This document shows, in pieces, positions 38,650-51,794 of a stretch of 64,000 bases of DNA (position 1 is the first letter of the stretch; each line of letters opens with the position of its first letter). This DNA is from Aristolochia californica (Eukaryota > Streptophyta > Magnoliopsida > Piperales > Aristolochiaceae). The position numbers and the translations under genes were made by a program. The notes under the pieces were generated by a model. The model did not search any database. It saw only the letters and a list, made by a program, of their open reading frames with translations, and was not told the origin of the DNA. The stretch is taken from assembly GCA_029961685.1 (NCBI GenBank), contig JARWKL010000007.1:11059406-11123405 (forward strand), written 5' to 3'.

Positions 38650-39030
38650 TGTTACGGTCCCGGATCTGACACAAGGATTCTTTGGGAGGATCTGGGATCT
38701 ACCACGGGTTATGGGTCTTCCAGGCATTACTGTAGGGATAATAGGAAGACATGGGGAAGACGAAGATCAATGGAGAATGAGAGAATACGTGAGTTTTTGA
38801 GTTAAACCCTAACCTCGAGATCAAGAAGGTGATCTCAAGCCTGTTTACGCTAGATTTAACCTAATTCTCAAAGCTTGCCTTTCTCATTACTCTTACCTTA
38901 AATAGGGTTCACCCTGTTAGGCTTTAATAAAAAGTATTACAAAATACCCCTATAAAAAATTCCAAAAATACCCCTATAAATAAAATAAAGAAAAACAACT
39001 AAAAAAAATAATGTTACTACGTGCTTAATA
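38650..39030 (-). repeat. 5' LTR (right copy)
   Basis: This 381-bp copy is the upstream LTR in element sense. Read on the minus strand it begins TATTAAGCAC and ends CCGTAACA. The end is the canonical TAACA, while the start has drifted from TGTTA. It carries the TATA-like CTATTTAAGG and abuts the primer-binding site with a two-base spacer. It differs from the left copy by substitutions, an altered stretch near 38797-38835, and loss of part of the A/T-rich minisatellite. Confidence 0.92.
38896..38905 (-). promoter_or_regulatory. TATA-like box in the 5' LTR
   Basis: The minus strand reads CTATTTAAGG within the LTR, well upstream of the primer-binding site. The left LTR has the corresponding CTTATTTAAGG at 34962-34972. 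Position and sequence suit an RNA polymerase II promoter driving element transcription. No transcription start can be read from sequence alone. Confidence 0.5.
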
Positions 39031-39035
39031 GGGAA
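39031..39035. repeat. Target-site duplication, right copy (GGGAA)
   Basis: GGGAA directly follows the right LTR and continues into TTTTTAGCAGAG, the normal satellite sequence after the G-rich tract. It is identical to the left copy. Confidence 0.9.
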
Positions 39036-41249
39036 TTTTTAGCAGAGCGTTGATTCCAATCCATAAGTCATTTCTTACAAATATATAGCCCATTACGCAT
39101 GATTGACCGATAAATCAGTTTACAATCATCTATGATTGTTACGTTAGCTTTTTTGTAAATGGGCAAAATAATGGCCTGTTTTGCTTGGGTAAATATCCCA
39201 CCACACTGAAACTTGAGAATATAATAAGGTTTGGATCCGTAGGTCATCTGCATCTTTAACATGTTTCATGCATGCATATCCACATTTAAAACATGTGCAG
39301 GATCAACAAGAAATCTCTTTCTTATAAAATTCCAAGATATCAAGGCTGAACTAGGGGAATTTCCCAAACTTGGATATCAAAACTTTTGTGTTCATTTGTG
39401 GTGTGTGAATAAATTTTCTTTGCTTATATTTGTAGTTGTTCTAAATTTTTTGCACACATAAACTCTAAAATTTTCATTTTGTTGTGATCTGTTTGCCTTG
39501 TCTTTTTTCTTTACTAGAGAAAAGGGAAAAGTGAAAACTCAAGTTGTGATTTAAGGAAAAAGTATACATCTAAAATGGAAATGCACAAATGTAGAGAGTG
39601 CTAATTCCAAAATGTGTCTGTAACTTTTAGGGATTGTAAACTCTTTCTAGTTTTTATATTTCAGGTTTTACAATCGTCAAGAAATAAAGGGGGAGGAGGG
39701 GGAATTTTAAGTTGAGTGTTGACTCCCATTCCATATGTCATTTCTTACAAAAATATAGCCTGTTACTCATGCTTGACCGATAAATCACTTTACAATCATT
39801 TATGATTTTTAGGTTAGCATTTTTGTAAATGGGCAAAATAATGGCTTGTTTTGCTCGTATAAATATCCCACCGCACCCAAACTTGAGAATTTAAGGAGGT
39901 TCAGATCCGTAGGTCATTTGCATCTTTAACATGTTTCAAGCATGCATATCCAAATTTAAAACATGTGCAGGATCAACTAGAAATCTCTTTCTTATAAAAT
40001 TCAGAGCTATCAAGGTTGATCTAGTGGAATTTCCCAAACTTGGATATCAATACTTTTGTGTTCATTTCTGGTGTCTGAATAAATTTTCTTTGCTTACATT
40101 TGTTGTTGTTCTTAATTTTTTGCATACATAAACTCCAAAATTTTCATTTTTTAGTGATCTGTTTGCCTTTTCTTTTTATTTACGAGAGATAAAGGGAAAA
40201 GTGAAAACTCAAGTTTTGAATTAAGGAAAAAGTATACATCTAAAATGGCAATGGACAAATGTAGAGAGAGACAATTCCAAAAAGTGTCTGTAACTTTTAG
40301 GGATTGTAAACTCTTTCTAGTTTTTATATATCGGGTTTTGCTTTTTTCGGGAAACAAACGAGGAGGCGGGGGAATTTTTGACTGAGTGTTGACTCCTTAC
40401 GCATAAGTCATTTCTTTAAAAACATATAGCCCGTTACGCATGATTGACTTTACAATCATCAATGATTGTTAGGTCAGCTTTTTTATAAATAGGCTAAATA
40501 ATAGCTTGTTTGGCTTGGGTAAATTACCCACCGCACCCAAAGTTGTGAGTTTAATGAAGTTTGGATCTGCAGGTCATCTGCGTCATTAACATGTTTCAAG
40601 CATGCATATCCACATTTAAAACACGTGTAGGATCAACTTGAACTCTCTTTCTTATAAAATTCCAAGCTATCTGGGTTGAACTAGAGGAATTTCCCAAAAC
40701 TTGGATATCAAAAATTTTGTGTTCATTTGTGGTGTGTGAATAAATTTTCTTTGCTTACATTTGTCGTTGTTCTAAAATTTTTGTATACATAAACTCTAAA
40801 ATTTTCATTTTGTTGTGATCTGTTTGCCTTATCTTTTTTGTTTACGAGAGATATGGGAAAAGTGACAACTCAAGTTTTGATTTAAGGAAAAGGTATACAT
40901 CTAAAATGGAAATGGCCAAATGTAGAGAGAGATAATTCACAAAAGTGTCTGTAAGTTTTAGGGATTTTAAACTCTTTCTTATTTTTATATATCAGGTTTT
41001 ACAATTGTCGGGAAACAAAGGGGGAGGAGGTGCAATTTTTAGCTGAGTGTTGACTCCCAATCCATAAGTAATTTCTTCCAAAAATACAACCCGTTACACA
41101 TGATTGACCGATACATCACTTTACAATCATCTATGATTATTAGGTCATTTTTTTGTAAATGGGCAAAATAATGGCTTGTTGGCTCGGGTAAATATCCCAT
41201 CACACCCAAACTTGAGAATTTAATGAGGTTTGGATGCGGCATCTTTAAC

Positions 41250-44200
41250 ATGTTTCAATCATGCAAATCCACATTTAGAAGATGTGCAGGATCAACTAGA
41301 AATCTCTTTCTTATAAAATTCCAAGCTATCCGGGTTGAACTAGTAGAATTTCCCACAATTGGATATCAAAACTTTTGTGTTCATTTGTGGTGTGTGAATA
41401 AATTTTCTTTGCTTATATTTGTTGTTTTTCTAAAGTTTTTTGCATACACAAACTCTAAAATTTTCATTTTGTTGTGATCTATTTGCGTTATCTTTTTTGT
41501 TTACGAGAGATTAAGGGAAAAGTGAAAACTCAAGTTTTGATTTAAAGAAAAAGTATACATTTCAAATGGAAACGCACAAATGTAGAGAGAGATAATTCCA
41601 AAATGTGTCTGTAACTTTTAGGGATTGTAAACTCTTTCTAGTTTTTATATATCAGGTTTTACAATCGTCGGGAAACAAAGGGGAGGCTGGGAAATGTTTT
41701 AGCTGAGTGTTGACTCCCAATCCGTAAGTCATTTCATACAAAAATATAGCCCGTTACGCATTATTAACTGATAAATGGGCAAAATAATGGCTTGTTTGGA
41801 TCGAGTAAATATCCCACCACACCCAAACTTGATAATTTAATGAGGTTTGGATCCGTTGGTCATCTGAATCATTAGCATGTTTCAAGCAATCATTTCCACA
41901 TTGAAAATAGGTGCTGGATCAACTAGAAATCTCTTTCTTATAAAATGCCAGGCTATCAGGGTGTAACTAGTGGACTTTCCCAAACATGGATATCAAAACT
42001 TTTGTGTTCATTTGTTGTGTGTGAATAAATTTTCCTTACATACATTTCTTGTTGTTCTAAATTTTGAAGCGTACATAAACTCTAAAGTTATGATTTTGTT
42101 GTGATCTGTTTGCCTTCTCTTTTTTGTTTACGAGAGATAAAGGGAAAAGTGAAAACTTAAGTTTTGATTTAAGGAAAAAGTATACATCTAAAATGGAAAT
42201 GCCCAAATGTAGAGAGATATAATTCCAAAAACTTTTTGTAAATTTTATGGATTGTAAACTTTTTCTAGTTTTTATATATCATGTTTTGCAATCGTCAGGA
42301 AAAAAAGTAGGAGGCGAGGTAATTTTTAGCTGAGTGTTGACTTCCAATGCATAAGTCAGTTCTTACAAAAATATAGCCCGTTACTCATGATTGACCGATA
42401 AATCACTTTACAATCATCTATGATTGTTAGGTCAGCATTGTTGAAAATCGAAAAAATAATGGCTTGTTTGGCTCGGGTAAATTTGCCACTGTACCCAAAC
42501 TTGAAAATTTAATGAGGTTTGGATCCGTAGGTCATCTGCATCTTTAACATGTTTCAAGCATGCATATCCACATTTAAAATATGTGCAGGATCAACTAGAA
42601 ATCTCTTTCTTATAAAATTCCAAGCTCTCAGGGTTGAACTAGTGGAATTTCCAAAACTTAGATATCAAAACTTCTTTGTTCATTTGTGGTGTGTGAATAA
42701 ATTTTCTTGGCTTACATTTGTTGTTGTTGAAAATTTTTTTAATACATCAACTATAAAATTTTCATTTTGTTGTGATGATTTTGTCTTATCATTTTTCTTT
42801 ACAAGAGATAAAGGGAAAAGTGAAAACTCAAGTTTTGAATTATGGAAGAAGTAGAAATCTAAAATGGAAATGCACAAATGTAGAGAGAGATAATTCCAAA
42901 AAGTGTCTGTAACTTTTAGGGATTGTAAACTCTTTCGAGTTTTTATATATCAGGTTTTGCAATCGTTGGGAAACAAAGGGGAGGCGGGGGAATTTTTAGT
43001 TGAGTGTTGACTCCCAATCCATAAGTCATTTCTTACAAAAATATAGCCCGTTACGCATGATTAACCGATAAATAACTTCACAATCATCTATGATTGTAAC
43101 GTCAGCTTTTTTGTAAATGGGTAAAATAATGGCCATTTTGGCTCGTGTAAATAATCCACCCACCCAAACTTGAAAATTTAATGAGGTGTGGATCCGTAGG
43201 TCATCCGAATCTTTAACATGTTTCAAACATGCATTTCCACATTGAAAATAGGTTCTGGATCAAATAGAAATCTCTTTCTTATAAAATGTCAGGCTATCAG
43301 GGTTGAACTAGTGGAATTTGCCAAACATGGATATCAAAACTTTTGTGTTCATTTGTGGTGTGTGAATAAATTTTCTTTACATACATTTCTTATTGTTCTA
43401 AATTTTGAAGCATACATAAACTCTAAAGTTTTCATTTTGTTGTGATCTGTTTGCCTTATCTTTTTTAACTAGAGATAAAGGGAAAAGTGAAAACTCAAGT
43501 TTTGATTTAAGGAAAATGTATACATCTAAAATGGAAATGCCCAAATGTAGAGAGACATAATTCCAAAAAGTGTTTGTAAATTTTATGGATTGTAAACTCT
43601 TTCTAGTTTTTATATATATCAAGTTTTGCAATCGTTGGGAAACAAAGTGGGAGGCGAGGTAATTGTTAGCTGAGTGTTGACTCCCAATCCATAAGTCAGT
43701 TCTTACAAAAATATAGCCCATTACGCACGATTGACCGATAAATCACTTTACAATCATCAATGATTTTTAGGTCAATGTTGTTGTAAATGGGCAAAATAAT
43801 GGCTTGTTTGGCTCAGGTAAATATCCCATCGTACCCAAACTTGAGAATTTAATGAGGTTTGGATCCTTAGTTCATCTGCATCTTTAACATGATTCAAGCA
43901 TCCATATCCACATTTAAAACATGTGCAGGATCAACTAGAAATCTCTTTCTTATAAAATTCCAAGCAATCAAGGTTGAACTAGTGGAATTTCCCAAACTTG
44001 GATATCAAATTTTTTTTTTTCATTTGTGGTGTGTGAATAAATTTTATTTTCTTACATTTGTTGTTGTTGAAAAGTTTTTCATACATAAACTATAAAATTT
44101 TCATTTTGTTGTGATGATTTTACCTTATCTTTTTTGTCTACGAGAGATAAAGGGAAATGTGAAAACTCAATTTTTGAATTATGGAAAAAGTATACATCTA

Positions 44201-47200
44201 AATAGGAAATGCACAAATGTAGAGAGAAATAATTCCAAAAAGTGTCTGTAACTTTTAGCAATTGTAAACTCTTTCTAATTTTTATTTATCAGGTTTTGGA
44301 ATTGTTGGGAAAAAAAGGGGGAGGCGGGGGGAATTTTAAGCTGAGTGTTTACTCGTAATCCTTAAGTCATTTCTTACAAAAATATAGCCCATTACGCATG
44401 ATTGACAAATAAATCACTTTACAATCATTAATGATTGTTAGGTCAGTGTTTTTGTAAATAGGCAAAATAATGGCTTATTTGGCTCGGGTAAATATCCCAC
44501 CGCACCCAAACTTGAGATTTTAATGAGGTTTGGATCCATAGGTCATCTGCATCTTTAACATGTTTCAACCATGCATATCCATGTTTAAAACATGTGCTGG
44601 ATCAACTAAAAATCTCTTTTTTATAAAATTCCAAGCTATCAGGGTTGAACTAGTGGAATTTCCCAAACTTGGATATCAACTTTTGTGTTCATTTATGGTG
44701 TGAGAATAAATTTTCTTTGCTTACATTTGTTGTTGTTCTAAATTTTTTGCACACATAAACTCTAAAATTTTCATTTCGTTGTGATATGTTTGCCTTATCT
44801 TTTTTGTTTACGAGAGATAAAGGAAAAAGTGAAAACGGATGTTTTCATTAAAGGAAAAAGTATTCATTTAAAATGGAAATGCGTAAATGTAGAGAGCGAT
44901 AATTCCAAAAAGTACCTGTAACTTTTAGAGATTGTAAACTCTTTCCAGTTTTTATATATCAGGTTTTGCAAAAGTTAGGAAACAAAGGGGGAGGCGAAGG
45001 AATTTTTAGTTGAGTGTTGACTCCCAATCCATAAGTCATTTCTTACAAAAATATTGCCCGTTACGCATTATGGACCGATAAATCACTTTACAATCATCTA
45101 AGATTGTTAGGTCAACTTTTTTTTTAAATGGGCAAAATAATGGCTTGTTTGGCTCGGGTAAAAATACCACATCTTCCAAACTTGAAAATTTAATGAGGTT
45201 TGGATCCGTAGGTCATCTGCATCTTGAACAAGTTTCAAGCATACAAATCGACATTTAAATCTTGTGCAGAATCTACATGAAATCGTTTTCTTATAAAATT
45301 CCAAGCTATCTGGGTTGTACTAGTGGAATTTCCAACACTTGGATATCAAAACTTTTGTGTTCATTTGTGGTGTGTGGATAAATTTTCTTTGCTTACATTT
45401 GTTGTTGTTCTAAATTTTTTTGCATACATAAACTCTAAAATTTTCATTTTGTTGTGATCTGTTTGCCTTATCTATTTTGTTTACGAGAGATTATGGGCAA
45501 AGTGAAAACTCAAGTTTGGATTTAAAGAAAAAGTATACATTTCAAAAGGAAACTGACAAATGTAGAGAGAGATAATTCCAAAAAGTGTCTACAACTTTTA
45601 GGGATTGTAAACTCTTTCTCGTTTTTATATATCAGGTTTTGCTATCGTCAAGAAACAAATGGGAGGCGGGGGAATTTTTAGCAGAGTGTTGACTCCCAAT
45701 GCGTAAGTCAATTCTTACAAAAATATAGCCCGTTATGCTAGATTGACCGATAAATCACTTTACAAATCATCTATGTTTGTTAGGTCAGTTTTTTTGTAAA
45801 TGGGCAAAATAATGGCTTGTTTGGCTCGGGTAAATATACCAAAACACCCAAACTTGAGAATTTAATGATGTTTGGATCCATAGGTCATCTGCATCTTTAA
45901 CATGTTTCAAGCATGCATATCCACATTTAAAACATGTGCAGGATCAACTAGAAATCTCTTTCTTATAAAATTCCAAGCTATCAAGGTTGAACTAGTGGAA
46001 TTTCCAAAACTTCGATATCAAAACTTTTGTGTTCATTTGTGGTGTGTGAATAAATTTTCTTTGCTTACATGTGTTGTTGTTCAAAAAAAATTTCATACAT
46101 AAACTATAAAATTTTCATTTTGCAGTGATGATTTTGCCTTATCATTTTTGTTTACAAGAGATAAAGGGAAAAGTGAAAACTCAAGTTTTGAATTAAGGAA
46201 AAAGTATACATCTAAAATGGAAATGCATAAAGGTAGAGAGAGATAATTCCAAAAAGTGTATTTAACTTATAGGGATTGTAAACTCTTTCTTTTTTTAATA
46301 TATCAGGTTTTGCAATTGTCGGGAAACAGAAGGGGTGGCGAGGGAATTTTTAGTTGAGTGTTGACACCAAATGCATAAGTCATTTCTTACAAAAATATAG
46401 CCCGTTACGCATGATTGACCAATAAATCACTTTACAATCATCAATGATTGTTAGGTCAGCTTTTTGTAAATAGGCAAAATAATGGCTTGTTTGGCTCGGG
46501 TAAATATCCCACTGCACCCAAACTAGAGAACTTAATGTGGTTTGGATCCGTAGGTCATCTGCATCTTTAACATATTTCAAGAATGCAAATCCACATTTAA
46601 ATCTTGTGTAGGATCTACTTGAAATCTCTTTCTTATTAAATTCCAAGCTATCAACGTTGAACAAGTGGAATTTCCCAAACTTGGATATCAAAACTTTTGT
46701 GTTCATTTGTGGTGTGTGAATAAATTTTCTCTGCTTACATTTGTTGTTTTTCTAAATTTTTTCATACATAAACTCTAAAATTTTCATTTTGTTGTGATGA
46801 TTTTGCCCTATCTTTTTTGTCGAGGAGAGATAAAGGGAAAAGTGAAAAGTCAAGTTTTGAATAATGCAAAAAGTATACATCTAAAAAGGAAATGCACAAA
46901 TGTACAGAGAGATAATTCAAAAAAGTGTCTGTAACTTTTAGGGATTGTAAACTCTTTCTAGTTTTTATATATGGGGTTTTGGAATTGTCGGGAAATAAAG
47001 GGGGAGGCGGGGGAATTTTAAGCTGAGTGTTGACTCCTAATCAGTAAGTCATTTCTTACCAAAATATAGCCCATTACGTATGATTGACAGATAAATCACT
47101 TTACAATCATCAATGATTGTTAGGTCAGTGTTTTTGTAAATAGGCAAAATAATGGCTTGTTTGGCTCGAGTAAATATCCCAACGCACCCAAACTTGAGAT

Positions 47201-47912
47201 TTTAATAACGTTTGGATCCGTAGGTCATCTGCATCTTTAACATGTTTCAACCATGCATATCCACATTTAAAACATGTGTTGGATTCACTAGAAATCTATT
47301 TTTTATAGAATTCCAAGCTATCAGAGTTGAACTAGTGGAATTTCCCAAACTTGGATATCAAAACTTTTGTGTTTATTTGTGGTTTGGGAATAAATTTTCT
47401 TTGCTTATATTTGTTGTTGTTCTAAATTTTTTTTCATACATAAACTCTAAAATTTTCATTTTGTTATGTTGATTTTGCCTTATCTTTTTTGTGTACGAGA
47501 GATAAAGGGAAAAGTGAAAACTCAAGTTTTGATTTAAGGAAAAAGTATACATCTAAAAAGGAAATGCACAAATGTAGAGAGAGATAATTCCAAAAAGTGT
47601 CTGTAACTTTTAGGGATTTTGAACTCTTTCTTGTTTTTTGTATTGGGTTTTGGAATTGTTGGGAAATAAAGGGGGAGCCAGGGGAATTTTTAGCTGAGTG
47701 TTGACTCCTAATCCGTAAGTCATTTTTTACCAAAATATAGCCCGTTATGCATCATTGACCGATAAATCACTTTACAATCATCAATGATTGTTAAGTCATC
47801 GTTTTTGTAAATAGGTAAAATAATAGCTTGTTTGGCTTGGGTAAATATCCCACCGCACACAAACTTGAGATTTTAACGAGGCTTGGATCCGTAGGTCATC
47901 TGCATATTTAAC
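41250..47912. repeat. 2- and 4-monomer higher-order repeats
   Basis: Monomers 41877 and 43218 share CCACATTGAAAATAGGT and the rare CTAAATTTTGAAGC at an offset of 1341 bp. Their neighbours 42549 and 43889 share TTGTTGTTGAAAA and TGTGATGATTTT at 1340 bp. Monomers 45230 and 46572 share ACATTTAAATCTTGTG at 1342 bp. Monomers 44560 and 47242 share GTTTCAACCATGCATATCCA at 2682 bp. Monomer 45902 resembles 42549 and 43889. Confidence 0.82.
41767..41782. repeat. Monomer deletion removing the central dyad
   Basis: GATAAAT runs directly into GGGCAAAATAATGG, losing about 45 bp that normally holds ACAATCATCTATGATTGT. The short TAAATG-like sequence present at both usual edges suggests microhomology-mediated loss. 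Landmark spacing is 627 bp. Confidence 0.8.
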
Positions 47913-50900
47913 ATGTTTCAAGCATGCATATCCACGTTTAAAACATGTGCAGGATCAACTAGAAATATCTTTCTTATAAAATTCCAAGCTATCAGGGTTG
48001 AACAAGTGGAATTTCCCAAACTTGGGTCGCAAAAATTTTGTGTTCATTTGTTGTGTGTGAATAAAATTTTTTTGCTTACATTTTTTGTTGTCCTAAATTT
48101 TTTGCATAGATAAACTCTAAAATTTTCATTTTGTTGTGATTTGTTTGCCTTATCTTTTTTGTTTACGAGAGATAAAGGGAAAGGTGAAAACTCAATTTTT
48201 GATTTAAGCACATCGGAAATGGAAATGCACAAATGTAAAGAGAGATAATTCAAGAAGTATCTGTAACTTTTAAGGATTGTAAGTTCTTTCTAGTTTTTAT
48301 ATATCAGGTTTTGCAATCTTTGAGAAACAAAGGAGGAGGCAGGGGAATTTTAATCTGAGTGTTGACACCCAATCCATAAGTCAGTTCTAACAAATATATA
48401 GCCCATTACACATGGTTGACCGATAAATCACTTTACAATATCTATGATTGTGAGCTCAGCTTTTTTGTAAATGGGCAAAATAATGGCTTGTTTGGCTCGG
48501 GTAAATATCCCACTGCACCCAAACTTTAGAATTTAATGAGGTTTGGATCCGTAGGTCATCTGCATCTTTAACATGTTTCAAGCATGCATATCCACATTAA
48601 AAACATGTGCAGATCATCTAGAAATCTCTTTCTTATCAAAATTCAAAGTTATCATGGTGTGACTATAGGAATTTTCCAAACTTGGATATCAAAACTTTTG
48701 TGTTCACTTGCGGTGAGTGAATAAATTTTCTTCTCTTACATTTGTTGTTGTTGTAATTTTTTTGCAAACATAAACTCAAAAGTTTTCATTTTGTTGTGAT
48801 CTGTTTGCCTTTATCTTTTTTGTTTACAATAGATAAAGGGAAAAGTGAACTCAAGTTTTGATTTAAGGAAAAAGTATACATCTAAAATGGAAACGCTGAA
48901 AAGTAGAGAGAGATAATTCCAAAATGTATCTATAACTTTTAGGTATTATAAAATTTTTCTAGTTTTTATATATTAGGTTTTGCAATCGTTGGGAAACAAT
49001 GGGGGAGGCGGGGGAATTTTTAGCTGAGTGTTGACTCCCAATCCATAAGTCATTTCTTAAAAAAATATAGCCCGTTAAGCATGATTGACAGATATATGAC
49101 TTTACAATCATCTACGATTATTAGGTCAGTTATTTTGTAAATGGGCAAAATAATGGCTTGTTTCGCTCGTGTAAATATCCCACCGCACCCAACCTTGAGA
49201 ATTTAATGAGGTTTGTAGGTCATTTGCATCTTTAACATGTTTCAAACATGCATATCCACTTTCAAAATATGTGCAGGATACTCTTGAAATCTCTTTTTTA
49301 TAAAATTCCAAGCAATCAGGGTTGAACAAGTGGAATTTCTCAAACTGGGATATCAATACTTTTGTGTTCATCTTTGGTGTGTGAATAAATTTTCTTTGCT
49401 TACATTTGTTGTTATTCTAAACTTTTTCATACATAAACTCTAAATTTTTTATTTTTTTATGATTTGTTTGCCTTATCTATTTTGTTTACAAGAGATAAAG
49501 GGAAAAGTGAAAACTCAAGTTTTGATTTAAGGAAAACGTATTCATTTAAAATGGAAATGCACAAATGTAGAGAGAGATAATTTAGAAAAGTGTCTGTGTC
49601 TTTTAGGGATTGTAAACTCATTCTAGTTTTTATATATCAGGTTTTGCAATCGTCGGGAAACAAAGGGGAGGTGGGGGAATTTTTATCTGAGTGTTGACTC
49701 CCAATCCATAAGTCTTTTCTTAAAAAAATATAGCCCGTAACACTAGATTGACCGATAAATCACTTTACAATCATCTATGATTGTTAGGTCAGCTTTTTTT
49801 TAAATGGGCAAATTAGTGGCTTGTTTGGCTCGGGTAAATATCCCACCGCACCAAAACTTGAGAATTTAAAGAGGTTTGGATCAATAGGTCGTCTGCATCT
49901 TTAACATGTTTCAAGCGTGCATATCCACTTGTAAACATGTGAAGGAGCAACTAGAAATCTCATTCTTATAGAATTCCAAGAGATTAGGGTTGAACTAGTT
50001 GAATTTCCCAAACTTGGATATCAAGACTTTATTGTTTATTTATGGTGTGTGAATAAATTTTCTTTGCTTACTTTTGTTGTTGTTCTAAATGTTTTGCATA
50101 GATCAAATCTAAAATTTTCGTTTTGTTGTGATTTGTTTGCCTTATCTTTTTTGTTTACGAGAGATAAAGGGAAAAGTGAAAACTCAAGTTTTGATTTAAG
50201 GAAAAAGTATACATCTGAAATGGAAATGCACAAATGTAGAGAGAGATAATTCCAAATGTGTCTCTAAATTTTAAGGATTGTATGTTCTTTCTAGCTTTTA
50301 TTTATCAGGTTTTGCAATCATCGGGAAACCACGGGGGAGGCAGGGGAATTTTTATCTAAGTGTTGACTCCCAATCCATAAGTCATTTCTAAAAAATTTAT
50401 AGCCCATTGCGCATTATTGACCAATAAATAACTTTACAATCATCTATTATTGTGAGCTCAGCTTTTTTGTAAATGGGTAAAATAATCGCTTGTTTGGTTC
50501 GGGAAAATATCCCACCGCACCAAAACTTGATAATTTAATGTGGTTTGGATCCGTAGGTCATCTGCATCTTGAACATGTTCAAGATCAACTAGAAATCTCT
50601 TACCTATAAAATTCCAAGTTATCAAGGTTGAATTACAGGAATTTCCCAAACTTGGATATCAAAACTTTTGTGTTCATTTTTGGTGTGTAAATAAATTTTC
50701 TCCTCTTACATTTGATATTGTTCTAAATTTTTTGCATACATAAACTCTAAAATTGTTATTTTATTGTGATTTGTTTGCTAATCTTTTTTGTTTACGATAG
50801 ATAATGGAAAAAGTGAAAACTCAAGTTTTAATTTGAGGAAAAAGTATACGTCTAAAATGGAAACGCACAAATGTAGAGAGAGATAATTCCAAAAAGTGTG

Positions 50901-51210
50901 TAAATTTTAGGGATTGTAAACTCATTCTAGTTTTTATATATCAGGTTTTGCAATCGTCGGGAAACAAAGGGGGACACGGGGTAATTTTTAGTTGAGTGTT
51001 GACTCCCAATCCATAAGTCATTTCTTACAAAAATATAGCCCGTTAAGCATGATTGACCGATAAATCACTTCACAATCATTTAACATTGTTAGGACAACTT
51101 TTTTTTAAATGGGCAAAATAATGGCTTGTTTGGCTCGGGTAAATATCCCACCGCACGCTAACTTGAGAATTTAATGAGGTTTGGATCCATAGGTCATCTG
51201 CATCTTTAAC

Positions 51211-51794
51211 ATGTTTCAAGTATGCATATCCACATTAAGATATCAAAACTTTTTGTTCATTAGTGGTGTGTGAATAAATTTTCTTTGCTTACATGTGTAG
51301 TTGTACAAAATTTTTTGCATACATAAACCATAAAATTTTCATGTTGTTGTAATTTGATTGCCTAATCCTTTTTGTTTACGAGAGATGAAGGGAAAAGTGA
51401 AAAATCAAGTTTTCAGTGAAGGAAATAGTATACATCAAAAATGGAAAAGTACAAATGTAGAGAGAGAGAATTCGAAAAAGAATCTGTAAGTTTTAGGGAT
51501 TGTAAGTTCTTTCTAGTTTTTATATATCAGATTTTTCAATCATCAGGAAACAAAGGGGAGGTGGGGGAATTTTTATCGGAGTGTTGACTCCCAATCCATG
51601 TGTCTTTTCTTAAAAAAAATAGACCATAACAATTGATTGACCGATAAATCACTTTACAATCATCTATGATTATTAGGTAAACGTTTTCTTAAATGGGCAA
51701 AATAATTGCTTGTTTGGCTTGGGTAAATATCCGACCGCACCCAAACTTGAGAATTTAAAGAGGTTTGAATCCATAGGTCATTTGCATCTTTAAC
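51211..51794. repeat. Truncated monomer (584 bp)
   Basis: Just after the landmark, TATCCACATTA jumps to AGATATCAAAAC, removing about 87 bp that normally includes the AACATGTGCAGGATC segment. The upstream neighbour is also short (636 bp), having lost part of its own landmark region near 50575. Confidence 0.85.

Larger units (their letters stand above)
34729..39030 (-). mobile_element. Non-autonomous LTR retrotransposon with host-gene fragments
   Basis: A 4302-bp element bounded by two similar direct repeats (34729-35148 and 38650-39030) and flanked by the duplicated target GGGAA. Orientation is minus: the primer-binding site lies just inside the right repeat and the polypurine tract just inside the left one. 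The interior (35149-38649) is about 3.5 kb, too short for a full gag-pol, and I recognise no protease, reverse transcriptase, RNase H or integrase core. It contains fragments of an endoplasmin-type Hsp90 and a vacuolar sorting receptor in element sense, plus unidentified stretches. The polypurine tract and the LEDKLVF trace suggest a Ty3/gypsy progenitor. Such an element would depend on enzymes supplied by a related autonomous element. The LTRs differ by many substitutions and several indels, so the insertion is not recent. Confidence 0.9.
34280..39260. repeat. Single satellite monomer split by the retrotransposon
   Basis: This monomer runs from landmark 34280 to 34728, is interrupted by 4302 bp of retroelement, and continues from 39031 to 39260. 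Its reconstructed length is 674 bp, within the normal range. The break falls at the end of the G-rich tract, at the junction with the following AATTTTTAG. No satellite sequence is lost apart from the usual 5-bp duplication, as expected for integrase-mediated insertion. Confidence 0.93.

Noticed and set aside
38804..38812. Telobox-like AAACCCTAA in the right LTR
   Set aside because: A single 9-base match, absent at the matching place in the left LTR. No telomeric tandem repeat is present in the window.
34729..39030. Interpretation as a DNA transposon or Helitron carrying gene fragments (Pack-MULE-like)
   Set aside because: The long direct (not inverted) terminal repeats, initiator tRNA-Met primer-binding site, polypurine tract and 5-bp target duplication identify an LTR retroelement.
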